Shown here piece by piece: positions 39,501 to 51,500 of a DNA stretch of 64,000 bases. Origin of the DNA: Campylorhamphus procurvoides (Eukaryota > Chordata > Aves > Passeriformes > Dendrocolaptidae). Each line of letters opens with the position of its first letter. Position 1 is the first letter of the stretch. The notes below the pieces were generated by a model, which saw only the letters and a list, made by a program, of their open reading frames with translations, had not been told where the DNA came from and ran no database searches. The DNA lies in NCBI GenBank assembly GCA_013396655.1, contig WBMV01005958.1:1421128-1485127 (forward strand). Reading direction: 5' to 3'. A program made the position numbers and the translations under genes.

Positions 39501-42500
39501 GAAACCTCAGTGGAGTGATCCAATCTTACAAACCCTACACAGAGTGGTCAAACACTGAGACAGTGGCCATAGCTTTATTACTTAAAGCCTTCTCCATTTA
39601 ATCTGCGGCATCTGATGCTAAATGCCCTCTGAACAGAGCATGAAAGGTACTGACAAAACAGCAAGTTACAGGAAACTCAGGCTTAGAAACTAAAGCAGGT
39701 AAAAAACCCAGCTAACCAGACAGACTCCTCCTCCATTTCCTTGATGAAACTGAGGGGAAACAAATGTGTACCCAAGCATTACAGTTCAGATGGCTCTCCA
39801 AGTAGAGAGATCCTTCAAGAGTTACAGCTGTGTGTGGGAGCTTTGGACTCTCAGCAGTCATGAACCTCAATGCAAAGAACTTACAAAGAACACATTATGT
39901 AATCAGATTATTGGAAAGAAAAATAAAATACCTGCAGCATAGATTTCGGATGAGGGAGCTCCTCTCCTTGATAGATTTTAATGTAAGCCTAAATGGGACA
40001 AAAAAAAAAAAGTTTCTTTTTCTAAACATTCGTGGTTAAGGAGAATGAGAAATGAGGGATACAATAGAGCTCTGATTATTTCTTTGTAATAATTCAAATA
40101 CTAAATTACGTAAATTTGTTCATATGAGTCTGGCATTTTTTTCCCTTTTACTTTCCTGTGCACAAGACTGAAGGTCTATCTCACACAGCTTTTGTGGTGA
40201 GAGCTCTTACCCCAGTGCTGGGAGAACCAATACCTACATTCTCCCATACGCCTTGCTCTATTGAAGTGTGGGAGTTAAAAAAGCAGATCAAAGCACTTAA
40301 TGCAGACAGAGCTGAGCTGCCAAACCACTTCCGGAAGCTAAGCAGGCAGCCTATCCTCTGTGCCCCAACCCACCAGTCCTCAGATGTCCTTTCTTTACCC
40401 AGGGTTTCAGAGGGCTGAAGGAGAGCACACAATTTGTGTCTTCTTCATGGCACAGCTCTTGGGGGCAGGTTAAGTGGGGCACAGGAGGAGCCATTTCAGG
40501 ACTCAAGACAAGCTGTGCAAGTTACACCAACAGGGCCACTCTCAGCCCTTCAGAGGTTGAGCCATTACTCTTCTTCATGCTACTACTGCTTTCCCCCCTA
40601 GCTTGTCTACAAGCCTCTGGCCTGAGGATTTTTTTGCTGTAAAGGAGGAGAGAACAAGGTTATCAGGGTCCCTGTGTACTCAATGCTCTAGGTTGTAGAA
40701 CAACCTACAAAAACATATAGAGTTATACAGGACTCCATTCCCTTGACACACTCCTTGCTTCTGTAGCTATTTCCTCCAAGTAAAAGCCCTACAGTTTCCA
40801 ACTCAGGCTTCACAATCTCAGCTTCAGATGCACAGTCCCAAGGGAGCAGCCCTCTTTAGTTACATAAGCATGGCGTTCCTGCAGCACCCCACAGGAGTGT
40901 TCCCAGACAGGACACAGGATGTGAATCAGGCAGCTTTTCAACAGAGGTTTTTCACTCAGTTTTTAGGATGCAGTCCTTTCTAAACTGCTGCTAAAAGTGC
41001 ACTTCCTGCACTGTAATGATCAGGTCCTGCTAGAGAAGAAACTGGAGCAAAAAGCAGCGTGCAACCATGTAGAGAGAGATGCTGAACCTCTGAGCTCCAG
41101 TGTTGATTTTATGCTTGTCAGAACAGCCACCATTTCTGCATCCCATATCACATCTTTCCTTTAAAAATGTTACCTCATTTAACAAGTGAAGTTAAAAGAG
41201 TTCTTGCCTCAGATTCCTTCCTTGCATAGTTTGTTTCTTAACATCAGTCTAACTGTTCCACCTTGAACATGCATGCTCTAAAGTAGCAATGCAAAATTCA
41301 TGTCTTTAGGAGATAGTGGCACTCATTCTTACCAAGCCAACTAGCAAAGTTATTCCAATTCAAAAAAAGGCTACACACACCAGACCAAATCCTGGTGATG
41401 TAGGGATTATGTTATCACATTTCTGCTGGTGTCACCATGATACCAAAAAAGCTCAAGACTAACAGCTGTATCACACACAAATATTTCAGAGCACAGTGGT
41501 GCTGCACATGCAAGTGTTTATCAAGCACCTCCTTTGCATGTTAAAAATCCAGAAGGGAGTATCTGAAATTATCAGTGCAGTTTAAGAGCTGTTTTTCTAT
41601 CTGTGTAAGCTACGTGAGACCTATTTTAATGTTAAAAAAAAAAAGGCACACAACATATCCAGACAAACTAGGATGCCAAAGTAGCAAAAAAATATCTAAT
41701 AAAGCTTAAAGTATTTCAGCCTATTTACAAAGAGAGAAAAAAAAACCACCAACCCACAATTTTGCCAATAGTACCTTGCTAAGAGCTATACTGTTAGGAA
41801 GCAGTGTGCCAGTTCTGGAAATTCAGAATAATGAAATGAAAATAAAAGTGAGCTGATCAGCGAGTGTCAGCCTAGATATCCTATCTACTCTGGGAACAAC
41901 ACAGCCTAAAATTAGAATACTGTCTTTTAAGCTATTAACAGAAATAATTAATATGAGTTTGCTTACCTTGAAGTATTCTACAAGATCTCTACAGGTCACC
42001 TTGGATCCACTGATCTCTTTTTCTACCAAGTTTTCAGGGGCAAGCAGTAATGGTACCAAATTCCGCAGCTCATTCTTAAATTCCTCATCTATATCTAGTA
42101 AAATTCAATCAATTTCAGGAAAAAAAGTGGTTAGTTTTCAATCTTTTATTTCCTAAAGGAACACGATAACTCCTGATCCTTCAAAACCCAGAGCGTCACA
42201 AATCTTAACAGCATTTTTAAGGTATTTAAAGGCTTAAATACGTAGTATAGCTTTAGTAAGTACACCTCTTCCTAATCTACCAATCTTAACTTCAGAGAGA
42301 GAACAAGCTTCCATTGTCCTTGTAATATTTAAAATGCATTTCCCCAATTATGCCAACATCTTGTACAATAACCCCTCAGCACAGCAGTGGTTGGCATCCC
42401 ACCATCACAGCATCTTTTATAGCCTTTGCCATTCCGATACATTCCCTCTGTTGGTGGACAAGTATCAGCTGGAGGAATCTTGACTGCCTCTCAATTCTGC

Positions 42501-45500
42501 AGTAGCAGAACCCTACACCTTTTATTTTAGTCATTCTAAATCCGACCTATGGTATAGCAAGTTCTTAAGAGAAAAGCCTTTCAAGAAAGTGAAGTCTTTA
42601 ATTTTGCAAATTCTCCCCTCTGGAACCCATACTTATCTTTGGAATCTTTATTTAATGACCTTTAAGTATGTCTCATGTTATCAGATTACAATAAACACAA
42701 AGATAGGCATTCCCTCTGCCTGCGTAACTCCTCGACCTTTAAACTACTAAAAAGAACACACAGTGCACATTTCTAGATTATGCAGTTTCACCTTTTAGCC
42801 TGATATTTTTCCAAGCAGGCATTTCAACAGCCAACCACTGCAGTGTTTGACTTTCATCATAAAAGAAAACAAACTCAGTGATCTGAATCAAGAAACACAA
42901 AATGAAAAGCTTCCTACCATTCAATCTCCCGTCAAAATTTGGATTTGTTGCAACTTTAAGACCAGGGTGGGGCAACAGGAAACACCCAAGATTACTGAAA
43001 CAAGAGTGAATATGCTTCCTTACATTCTGTAGCTCTTCGTGTTGGTTTTGCTTTACCTGAAAGAAAAAAAAAAAAGGCAGTAAGAACTGCTAGCAGTTTT
43101 ACAGTACTGCAATTCAGATTAAATACCATCTTAATAGCAGTAAGAGCACACAAGTGTAAGCTTTTACTCCTGAACCTAATAATGTCAACTTTGCACACAA
43201 GTGGAAACATCACAAATGCATTTTATTAGCACAGTGAGCTAGGTCATCATGCATCATTACCTTGACAGCAAGTTAAGGACTACTGGAGACAACTTACCTG
43301 CAATCTTTTCTCTAGGAACTTTTTTCCTCCTTCCAAGCCATACGCATGTTCATAAGGATAACTCCAATCTCTAATTAAGAACATTAACGTCTGTAACAGG
43401 GAAGAGCAACAGCAGTGAATGGTTTGCATCACTCCTAAGTTCAAAAAGTCTACCAGACCTGTAATTATTTTAAGTGTTTGGCTGCTCTGTACGTATTATA
43501 TATTACACGTAAGTATACTATATAAACGTAAGGGGTTTTGTATATTCGACTGCTCTAAATGAAGCAGCCTTGCAGTTCTGTGGTGCAAGCTTTTGCAAAA
43601 ACCCATAAAAAGCCCAGCAAATTCATTCCTTATCTGAATGGAAGTACCCAACTCTCTCTTTCCTCTTTCACAGGTTTGCCTTTTACTATTCCACAAGGAT
43701 TGCACTGTTCTCTCCCCCAGCAGCTGAAGGCAGAAAACAAACCTTCACAATACCCTTGTACAAGGAGTTTACCAAGAACACACACTGTCTGGGCCAATTA
43801 CAAGAACATCCCAAGGACTCACAGTTGGGAGACATGAGAGTCCTAAAATTCACCCCTAACAGCAATTGATTCCTACCCTTACAGGTTAAGGAGGACACTT
43901 CAGGATGGAAGAGATCTCAGTCATTGGCTCACCTAGGCAGAAGCAACCTCAAACGCTTCTCTGGCCTTGCAAACAATCAGTTTTGAGCCAGCAGTGCTTC
44001 AAGGAAATGAAATGCAACATGGCTTTCCTCAATGCCATTTCCTCGAGGATATGTGGCCTTTTCTCAGAGCCATGTACGCCCAGCAAAGATCAACCACATC
44101 TCAGAGTAATGAGTAAGGTGGCAACACTAGATTTTTCTCCTTAACACCTGCACATCACTTGACACTTTGATTCCTTTTAGACCTTATAACTCAAGCACAA
44201 AGCTACCCTTACCCAAAATGTGATCCTCTTTAGCATTTTTCCACTGTGTTTTTGCCAAGCAATGTGGCAACAGTGAAGGAAAATTAGTCTTGCAAAGAAC
44301 AGGCTAGCTTTAGCCCAACTGATTTATCTCCATAAATTACCCTGAGCTCATTTTCCACACATTCAACTGCTTAAGATGCATTTAACATAGAGTTACCTGA
44401 AACGGCTTTTGGTAAATTTCTTCCATAGCTAGTCTTCCATATTCTGTAAACAACTGAGAGAAAGAAGAGTGTAAGGGTGCCACATATAAAGCATATTTTT
44501 CTACTGTAAAATATTCTGTCACTAGAAAATAAAGCATTCAGTCTTAAATCCTGTTATAGCTTGAGAATGGCAAATAAACCTCAATAATGAATATTCCAGT
44601 CCTCAGTAAAATTCAGGTAGGTGACGTGATTTCCACTGGCTTCATGGTGCCATTCCAAAACTGTCAACACACTGCAGCTCTAAGTGGGTGGCTTGTGGGC
44701 TATTCTCAGAGGAAAGCTGGCTGCATCTCTCAGCAAGCCAGCTTCCAACACTTGTTTCCTGGGCTAAGGAGGTATGCCTGTCTAACATTTGCCCCTTACT
44801 TCCCACAAAAGGTTTATTCCTGGAAATCCCAAAGAATTTGGCTAGAGCCAGTGTATCAGACATTTAAATACAAGCCAAGTTCAGCAGCTTCTCAGATCTC
44901 TACTTCAGCCCATGACCTTAACTGATAATTGTTCCTTCCCTCCAGTATGAAGGCAAGTGTCAGCTGCCTTCCTCTCATTCCTTTCACCATCTTTAATACC
45001 AGCAGCAGCAACATTCCTCACTGGACTGAGCAGGCCAAACAACCTGTAAGAACATGAATTATGGACTGTGCTGGCTGTTTCAGCAGAGTTGACTCATGCT
45101 AGCCTCCTTACAGATCTTAGAGGTCAAGATGAAGGAAGCACACCAGAATTCTCTAGTACCAGACAGCTGTTGTTCTGCTTTAAAACTAACTCCTGAAACA
45201 TCTCAGATAAATTTCATGGCCCAAAGGACGGTTCCCCCTGTGTGAATCACAAGAGCATCTGAAAAATTACAAGACAATTTAAAACAAATCAGCTTCCAAG
45301 CCCTTGTCCACCCTGAGCAAAAGCAGCTGTGATGGCCAAGCATCCACACGAGACTGGCTTCTTTGACCTCAACTCCTTACCTCATTCACTTCTCTGCTAA
45401 ACAAAAAAGGCAGGTGGAGGCTAACAGTAATTCAGAATTACATAAATTGCTGTTACAATAGAAATTCAGAATTTCCTTCCCTCAGATCATGATTCCCAGT

Positions 45501-48500
45501 GCAACTTTAAATGCATGGGTATCCTCTATCCACTGCTTATATTCATCATCCTTTTCCTTTCCTCAAATCTCACCCTCCAGTAAAGAGATTGCTCTATTCA
45601 AATTGTACTTATACTGTTAAAAGACCAAAGTCATGAGGACAGCTTGGCTTTTAAATAATTACTTATGGATTACCTCCTGCAGTGCTTGGTTGGGTGTTTT
45701 GGGGCTGTGGGGGTTGTTGGCTCAGTGATACATCCCTGTTAACTGAGAAGAGCATCACAAGACTATGTTTAGTTAGTGCTCTTCTACTTCCAGCATTAGC
45801 AGCCAGTCTTTTGTAGCACTGAAGACAGACAAAACAGTTTTAAGCTGTGACAAGGTCATGGTCTTAGCATTTGCTAATACACAAGCTAGTCTTTAAAGCT
45901 ACGGGTTTTAAGTCAAGGAGATAAGGTTCTTGCACCATTCACATGAAGCCAGAATTCAGTGGCCTTTAACAACAATGTTCCATTAGAGGATAAAAACCAC
46001 ACAAGGAGGTCAACCCTTTCCTGCTTTCATTTCTTAATGGAAATAAAACTCTGCAGAAATTTCTCAGCTCAAAAACTAGAGATGGCTTCTGGGTAGAAGA
46101 TACTCTTTCTGCCCTGACACAAGTTCCCACATTCCCTTAGAAAGTGGTTATGAAATACCAACTATTATCCTATTTTAGGGGGAAAGGGGAAGCATTCAAA
46201 TTTCTTCATTAAGTACTTCCATAAATCATTTTCCTTTCTCAATCTTTCAGAAATTTCAGAACTTGCAATCCAGAGAACAGACTTTAAAAGAATTAGCCAG
46301 ATTAGAATACTGTATTATTTTACCTCTGCATTGGCCCAGCAGAAGCATCAAAGCATAGTGGAGTTGATGCACTGTTTTTACAGACAGTACTACTGTCAGT
46401 TTCAGTGTTTGACATGAAGTAGCAAGCAGCTCCCAGGTCAGTTACATGAGCAGTAACTCCTAGAACTCTTAGTTCGAAAGCAGCTTAATGTAAGTTCAGT
46501 GTATTCTTACCTGCAAATGTTGAAGGTCATCTTCCTGAATATTCTGAGACAAGTTGTATACCTGTAAGAGATAGAGAATTAGTGTAACATGAGACCATTA
46601 CCTTACATACATACAAAGAGTCTCTCTCTTTTACGTCTTGAGTACTTTTGCCCCCTCCAGTTACACAGAAAAGTGTAACTATACAAAAGCCAGCAATTAG
46701 AAAGGTGTCATCGAAGACATCTCAAACAAAAGTCACCTCCTTATTCAAAGCACTAGCAACAAAACCACTGGTGACCACCCTAATCCTTTGTACAACAGCT
46801 TCTCCCCAAGGGAGCAAGCCATAATGGAATCAGAGAATAATGATTCAACCACCACATCAAGGTGAGACAAGAGGACTAAGAAGGGCATGTCTGCTGGCCA
46901 TCTTCACGTCCAAGTGTTCTAGGGTTCAATTATCCAGCAGCTGCATCTCTGACACAGAAATAAGCACACAGCTAATTCACTAGGCTTTTTTGCCTTCAAA
47001 TCTTCCCAGAGAAATCTGATTTCACCTGGGGAGCTTCATGACTGTTTCAACAGCACAAATAATGAACAGCAATAAACAAAAAGATGCATCAACAATCCAG
47101 AACTTATCCTAACCACAGGAACATATACCAAACAAACAATCCACCAGAGCCAATACAACAGGACAGAAGTAGTGTTCTATATACTCCTGTTCCTTTTATG
47201 TTGTAGCATGTCTGAAGAAGGTCACCCCTCAAAAACCTGCTTGCTCTGAGCACATTTAAGGCACAAGCTTAAAAACTAGTTTTGGGCATAGCACAAGAGA
47301 ATTGTCAGAATTTTAACTGATGCTTTAACAGTAGCAGCAAGTGTAAGTTAAGCCGATCACAGTGTAATGCCAGCCCAAACCTTATCTAAAGTCTTAAAAT
47401 ATATTCTGTAACACATCTGTATAGAAGCAGTTGCTACTTTGACATCTTTTGGGGGGCGAGAGTATTTCCCAGTTCTGACAGCAATTTAACTCAGCTTGGC
47501 CTTGGATGACCTTGATTCCACAGAGAAACTTAAGCAGTTTATGTACTACACTGAAAATAAGACAGAGTGAAATTTTAAATCAGAATTGGAGGAAGAAATG
47601 CAGATGAACTCTCTAGGTGTGGCTAGAGAGATATTCTTTTTCTGTTCAGGACAGAGGGTTCCTGTAATTACCATTATTTGCCAGCACAGATATTCTCACC
47701 TGGACAGAACTTGTCATAGTGCTCAGAGCAAAAACCGTTGCACAGTCTTTGATAGTGGATTGGCTATCAAAGGCACCTTGGGTATCCATGAGTAGTACAG
47801 CAACCTGGAGAGTTTGAAAGAACAACAACAGTTAATGAAATCATTAACACTTTTCGTACTCCAGGCCACTGTGATAAATTTGCTTCAAGCAGAGCTAGTC
47901 TCTGCCCCTGCACCTACTTATTAAACCTCAGTCAGCTCCATGCACATGTGACTACACACGCCTACAGCTGAGTAAGCAATAGGCAGAGGGTTGTGTCCTC
48001 AGCCTTAAGTCCCTGGCTTTGCCTAGTTACCTTCTCCCACAGAAATAGCCTCCCTGAGCCCAGGGGCGTACAGTGCAGACAAACTGACAGCTCTTACTCA
48101 GTGGAAGATCTTCAGTCTCAGCTGCAAATCTAGCATACTTCTCAGAGCTTAGTGAGATGGTTACTTGAAAAAAAAAAATACGATCTTACTTATTTTCAGA
48201 AGAAAACAAGACAATTGATACTGACTGTCTGCTGGAATGACAAGAAATGAAGTGATATTAATGAAAAAAGTTCATCAATCCAACTCCCATCTTTGGGATT
48301 TATTACAATTCCCCTTTTCTTTCAGTTAGAGATGCTTGATACTCAAGAACAAATGACTGATTTGTTCCCGGAGCACAACCAGATCCTCACAACATAACTG
48401 GTTTTAGCCAGAGAAATGCCTGGTTAGTTATGAAATTTTTTAAAACTTCCTGCACACCACTAAGCCACTATTTTTAAGATCCATGTTCCATATTAACTTG

Positions 48501-51500
48501 GTATCAGATGTTTGCTTTATAAATTCAAAGGGTATAAAATTTAAATAACCTAGAAGTGATGGTTCAGAACATGAATAGCTCCAAATCACCACCAGTATTG
48601 TGGAGCAAGTACTTATTAATAACATTAACACTTAGTTTCTGCTTAAACACCTCCAACCAAACTTCATAGTTAAAATGACTTAATAGTCAAAAAAGATACA
48701 CCAGCTTTGACTAGAATTGAGTTCATGCCTTTTTCCCCATTAGACTTAGTCCCTTTTTACAGACTACCTGTTAAAACTATATAGAACGAGCAGATTCCAG
48801 ACACTGAGGCTTCCAGTGCTTAGAGCCATGCATTACATTGCACTAGAACACAGCTACGAGCTAGAACATATTCTCATCCCTCAAAAAACAGTGTTTGTTA
48901 CAGAGCTGTTTTCACCACAGCATTTATCTGTATATGGTATTTACAGCCATCACAGTTCTACAACATTCACAGGATAACCTACCCATCAGCCTGGATGGAG
49001 TAGACTTTGCCAAAACAAAGTACTCTTGGAATGAGACTATTGCTGAACTTTTCTGCTGGGTTGTAATAATCAGTCTCCATCCTTACACTGATACAGTTTC
49101 CAAATATGTTATAGAGTTACTAAAGGCAAAGGAAAGCAACTGATGTTTGCACTGAAACCCATTACATACACCTATTTAAGTTATAGAATCATGAAAATGG
49201 CTTAAGTTGGAAGGGACCTTTAAGATCATCTAGTTCCAACACCCCTCCATGGGCAGGGACCCCTTCTACTAGACCAGGTTGCTAGAGAGCCAGGAACATT
49301 TCTCAGGATGGACCATCCACAGCCTCTGAGTCTGGTTAAAAACAAACAAACAAACAAACACAAACCCAAACCACACAACCAAACCAAACCACAACACCTC
49401 CAATGGAGACCATGAATAAATCAAGGTAAGTCAGGCACTTACCTTTGTTCCATTAGGTTTATCAATTACAAACACTTCGCTCCAAATCTGAATGCCAGTG
49501 GTTTCCCGTTCACATCCACCTCTCCATGTAAACCCAGTCAATGGCTCAGTGTTTCCACCTATCCAGCAAGGAGAAGTCTAAAAAACAAAAAGGAAAAACT
49601 TATGTAAACCTGAGGAGGAGATTTTTATTTTTTTTAACGTGCTATGTTTTAGCAGACTTCCACATTGTCCTTACGTTTTCCTCAGAGCCAGTTGGCAACA
49701 CTACACAAAATATTAAAACACGATGCTACTCTGCTACGTTTCAAGGATCATACACAAAATAAGACTACTGCATTTCAGTGGCTGCACAACTTTCCAGTCA
49801 GTGAAGAGTATATGTGCAGTTTGAGTCTCAGCTATTGAGAACAGCTCAGTTTTGTCCATCAATTCCACTTAGCACTCATGCTCTTCTTTTAGAGCTAAGA
49901 AGGCTCTACTCAAACACAACAGCATGCATTTTAACTATAGGAACAGCCGAACCTCTGCAAGGGACAAAACACCTGATCTTGACTTAATCCTCTCCCTTCC
50001 CCCTCACAAGCAGCTAGCTAAGCATTTGATTCCCCCCACCAGCAAAAGCCAGTACAAGACTCCCAGTGCCATCCTACAGAAGCCACAGAGAATGGGCAAT
50101 GATCAGAAGATCTGCAAACTATACTTGTCACAGTTACAAAATACTTTTTCTTCAGTGATTCGGATTCAAGAGAAAAAGTCAGATTAAGAGCTGGATACAT
50201 GTCAATCAACCCATCCATATTAATTTTTTTTGGGGTCATTGTCCAATTTGTGAGAGAGTCCAGTACAGTTGGCAGCTAACATTTCTGGCTGATGGAATTG
50301 TAATGAGGTCTTCAAGGACAGGGAACATGGAGCAGTAGCATGTTTAACCCAAAAATGTAGTTAAGGTACTGGGCAAGAAAGGGGCATGAGCAGGCACCCT
50401 GAGGAAGTTTCACTCTGATAGGTTTATAAACACTGAAATCCTACACTAAAGAAGTGGCAGGCACGCAACAGTTTAACTGATGAGGGGATTACAGAAAAAC
50501 CATTCTTTCACAGGTTGGAACACAGCAAGCTGGCAGAACAAAAAGAGACATTTAATGAATTGCCTTCAAACTGTCCAAAGTAGATCACCAGCCAGGAAAG
50601 TGTCCATTGAGAAGGTCAAGCTGGAGACTTCTCAATTCACTAAGCAATGGGCTCTACCTTGCTGACTCCGCACTGGCCGTTTTCAGAAAATAGTTCAAGA
50701 CATTTCTTCACATTTCAGAAAACAGCATGAGTGCCCAGGGCTGTACAGAATAAAAATAAATTAAGTGCAACTGCTTCTTTCTAAAGGGAGATGGAAAAAA
50801 ACCCTGCAAACTTTGCTCATGTCTAGCAGTATGCAGGCAATCAAACAATTCTGCACCAGCATTCTCCCAAATACTAACAGGACCCCGCTCAGCTCCGCTG
50901 TTTGGATCAGACAAATATGAGAAGAGCAGGTAAAAATTCAGAAAATGAACACAGATATCCAAGTGAAGAGATGTGAAGATAGGTTGTCTGGGGATTTTTC
51001 CTTTCATTTATTTTGACAGGGTACCTCTACCAGAGAGATTAAGCAAAACCTGAACAGTTTTCCCTGGAGGTTTTTTTTTATCCAGGAAGATTATGCTTCC
51101 ATAGACCACTCTAGAAATCAAAGCTCCAGGCCTGCTTTGTGCTTCAGTATATTCCAGGATACAGTTTTGCAATGCTGAATCATATTTCACATGTATATGT
51201 CAACAGACTGTGGCTTTTTACTTTTTCAAAAGAATCTGTTGTGTTATTCAACAGTATGTTCCATTTTTCTTTTATACAAGAATAGTTTACCCCTTTTTGG
51301 TCCAGACATTATCTTTTTTTTTTTTTAACAATTTAGACCAAAGCTACACAAATGGTTTGCCAAGTCCCTCAATGAGCACTACACATTACTTCATATGTTA
51401 TTTGTACCACAGGAGATTTTGGTGTTTTAACTGGCACATCTTTACCTGAAGCTGCTTCGCCTTATGGGTCATGTTCTTAAGCCTACCTCTGACTTTTGCA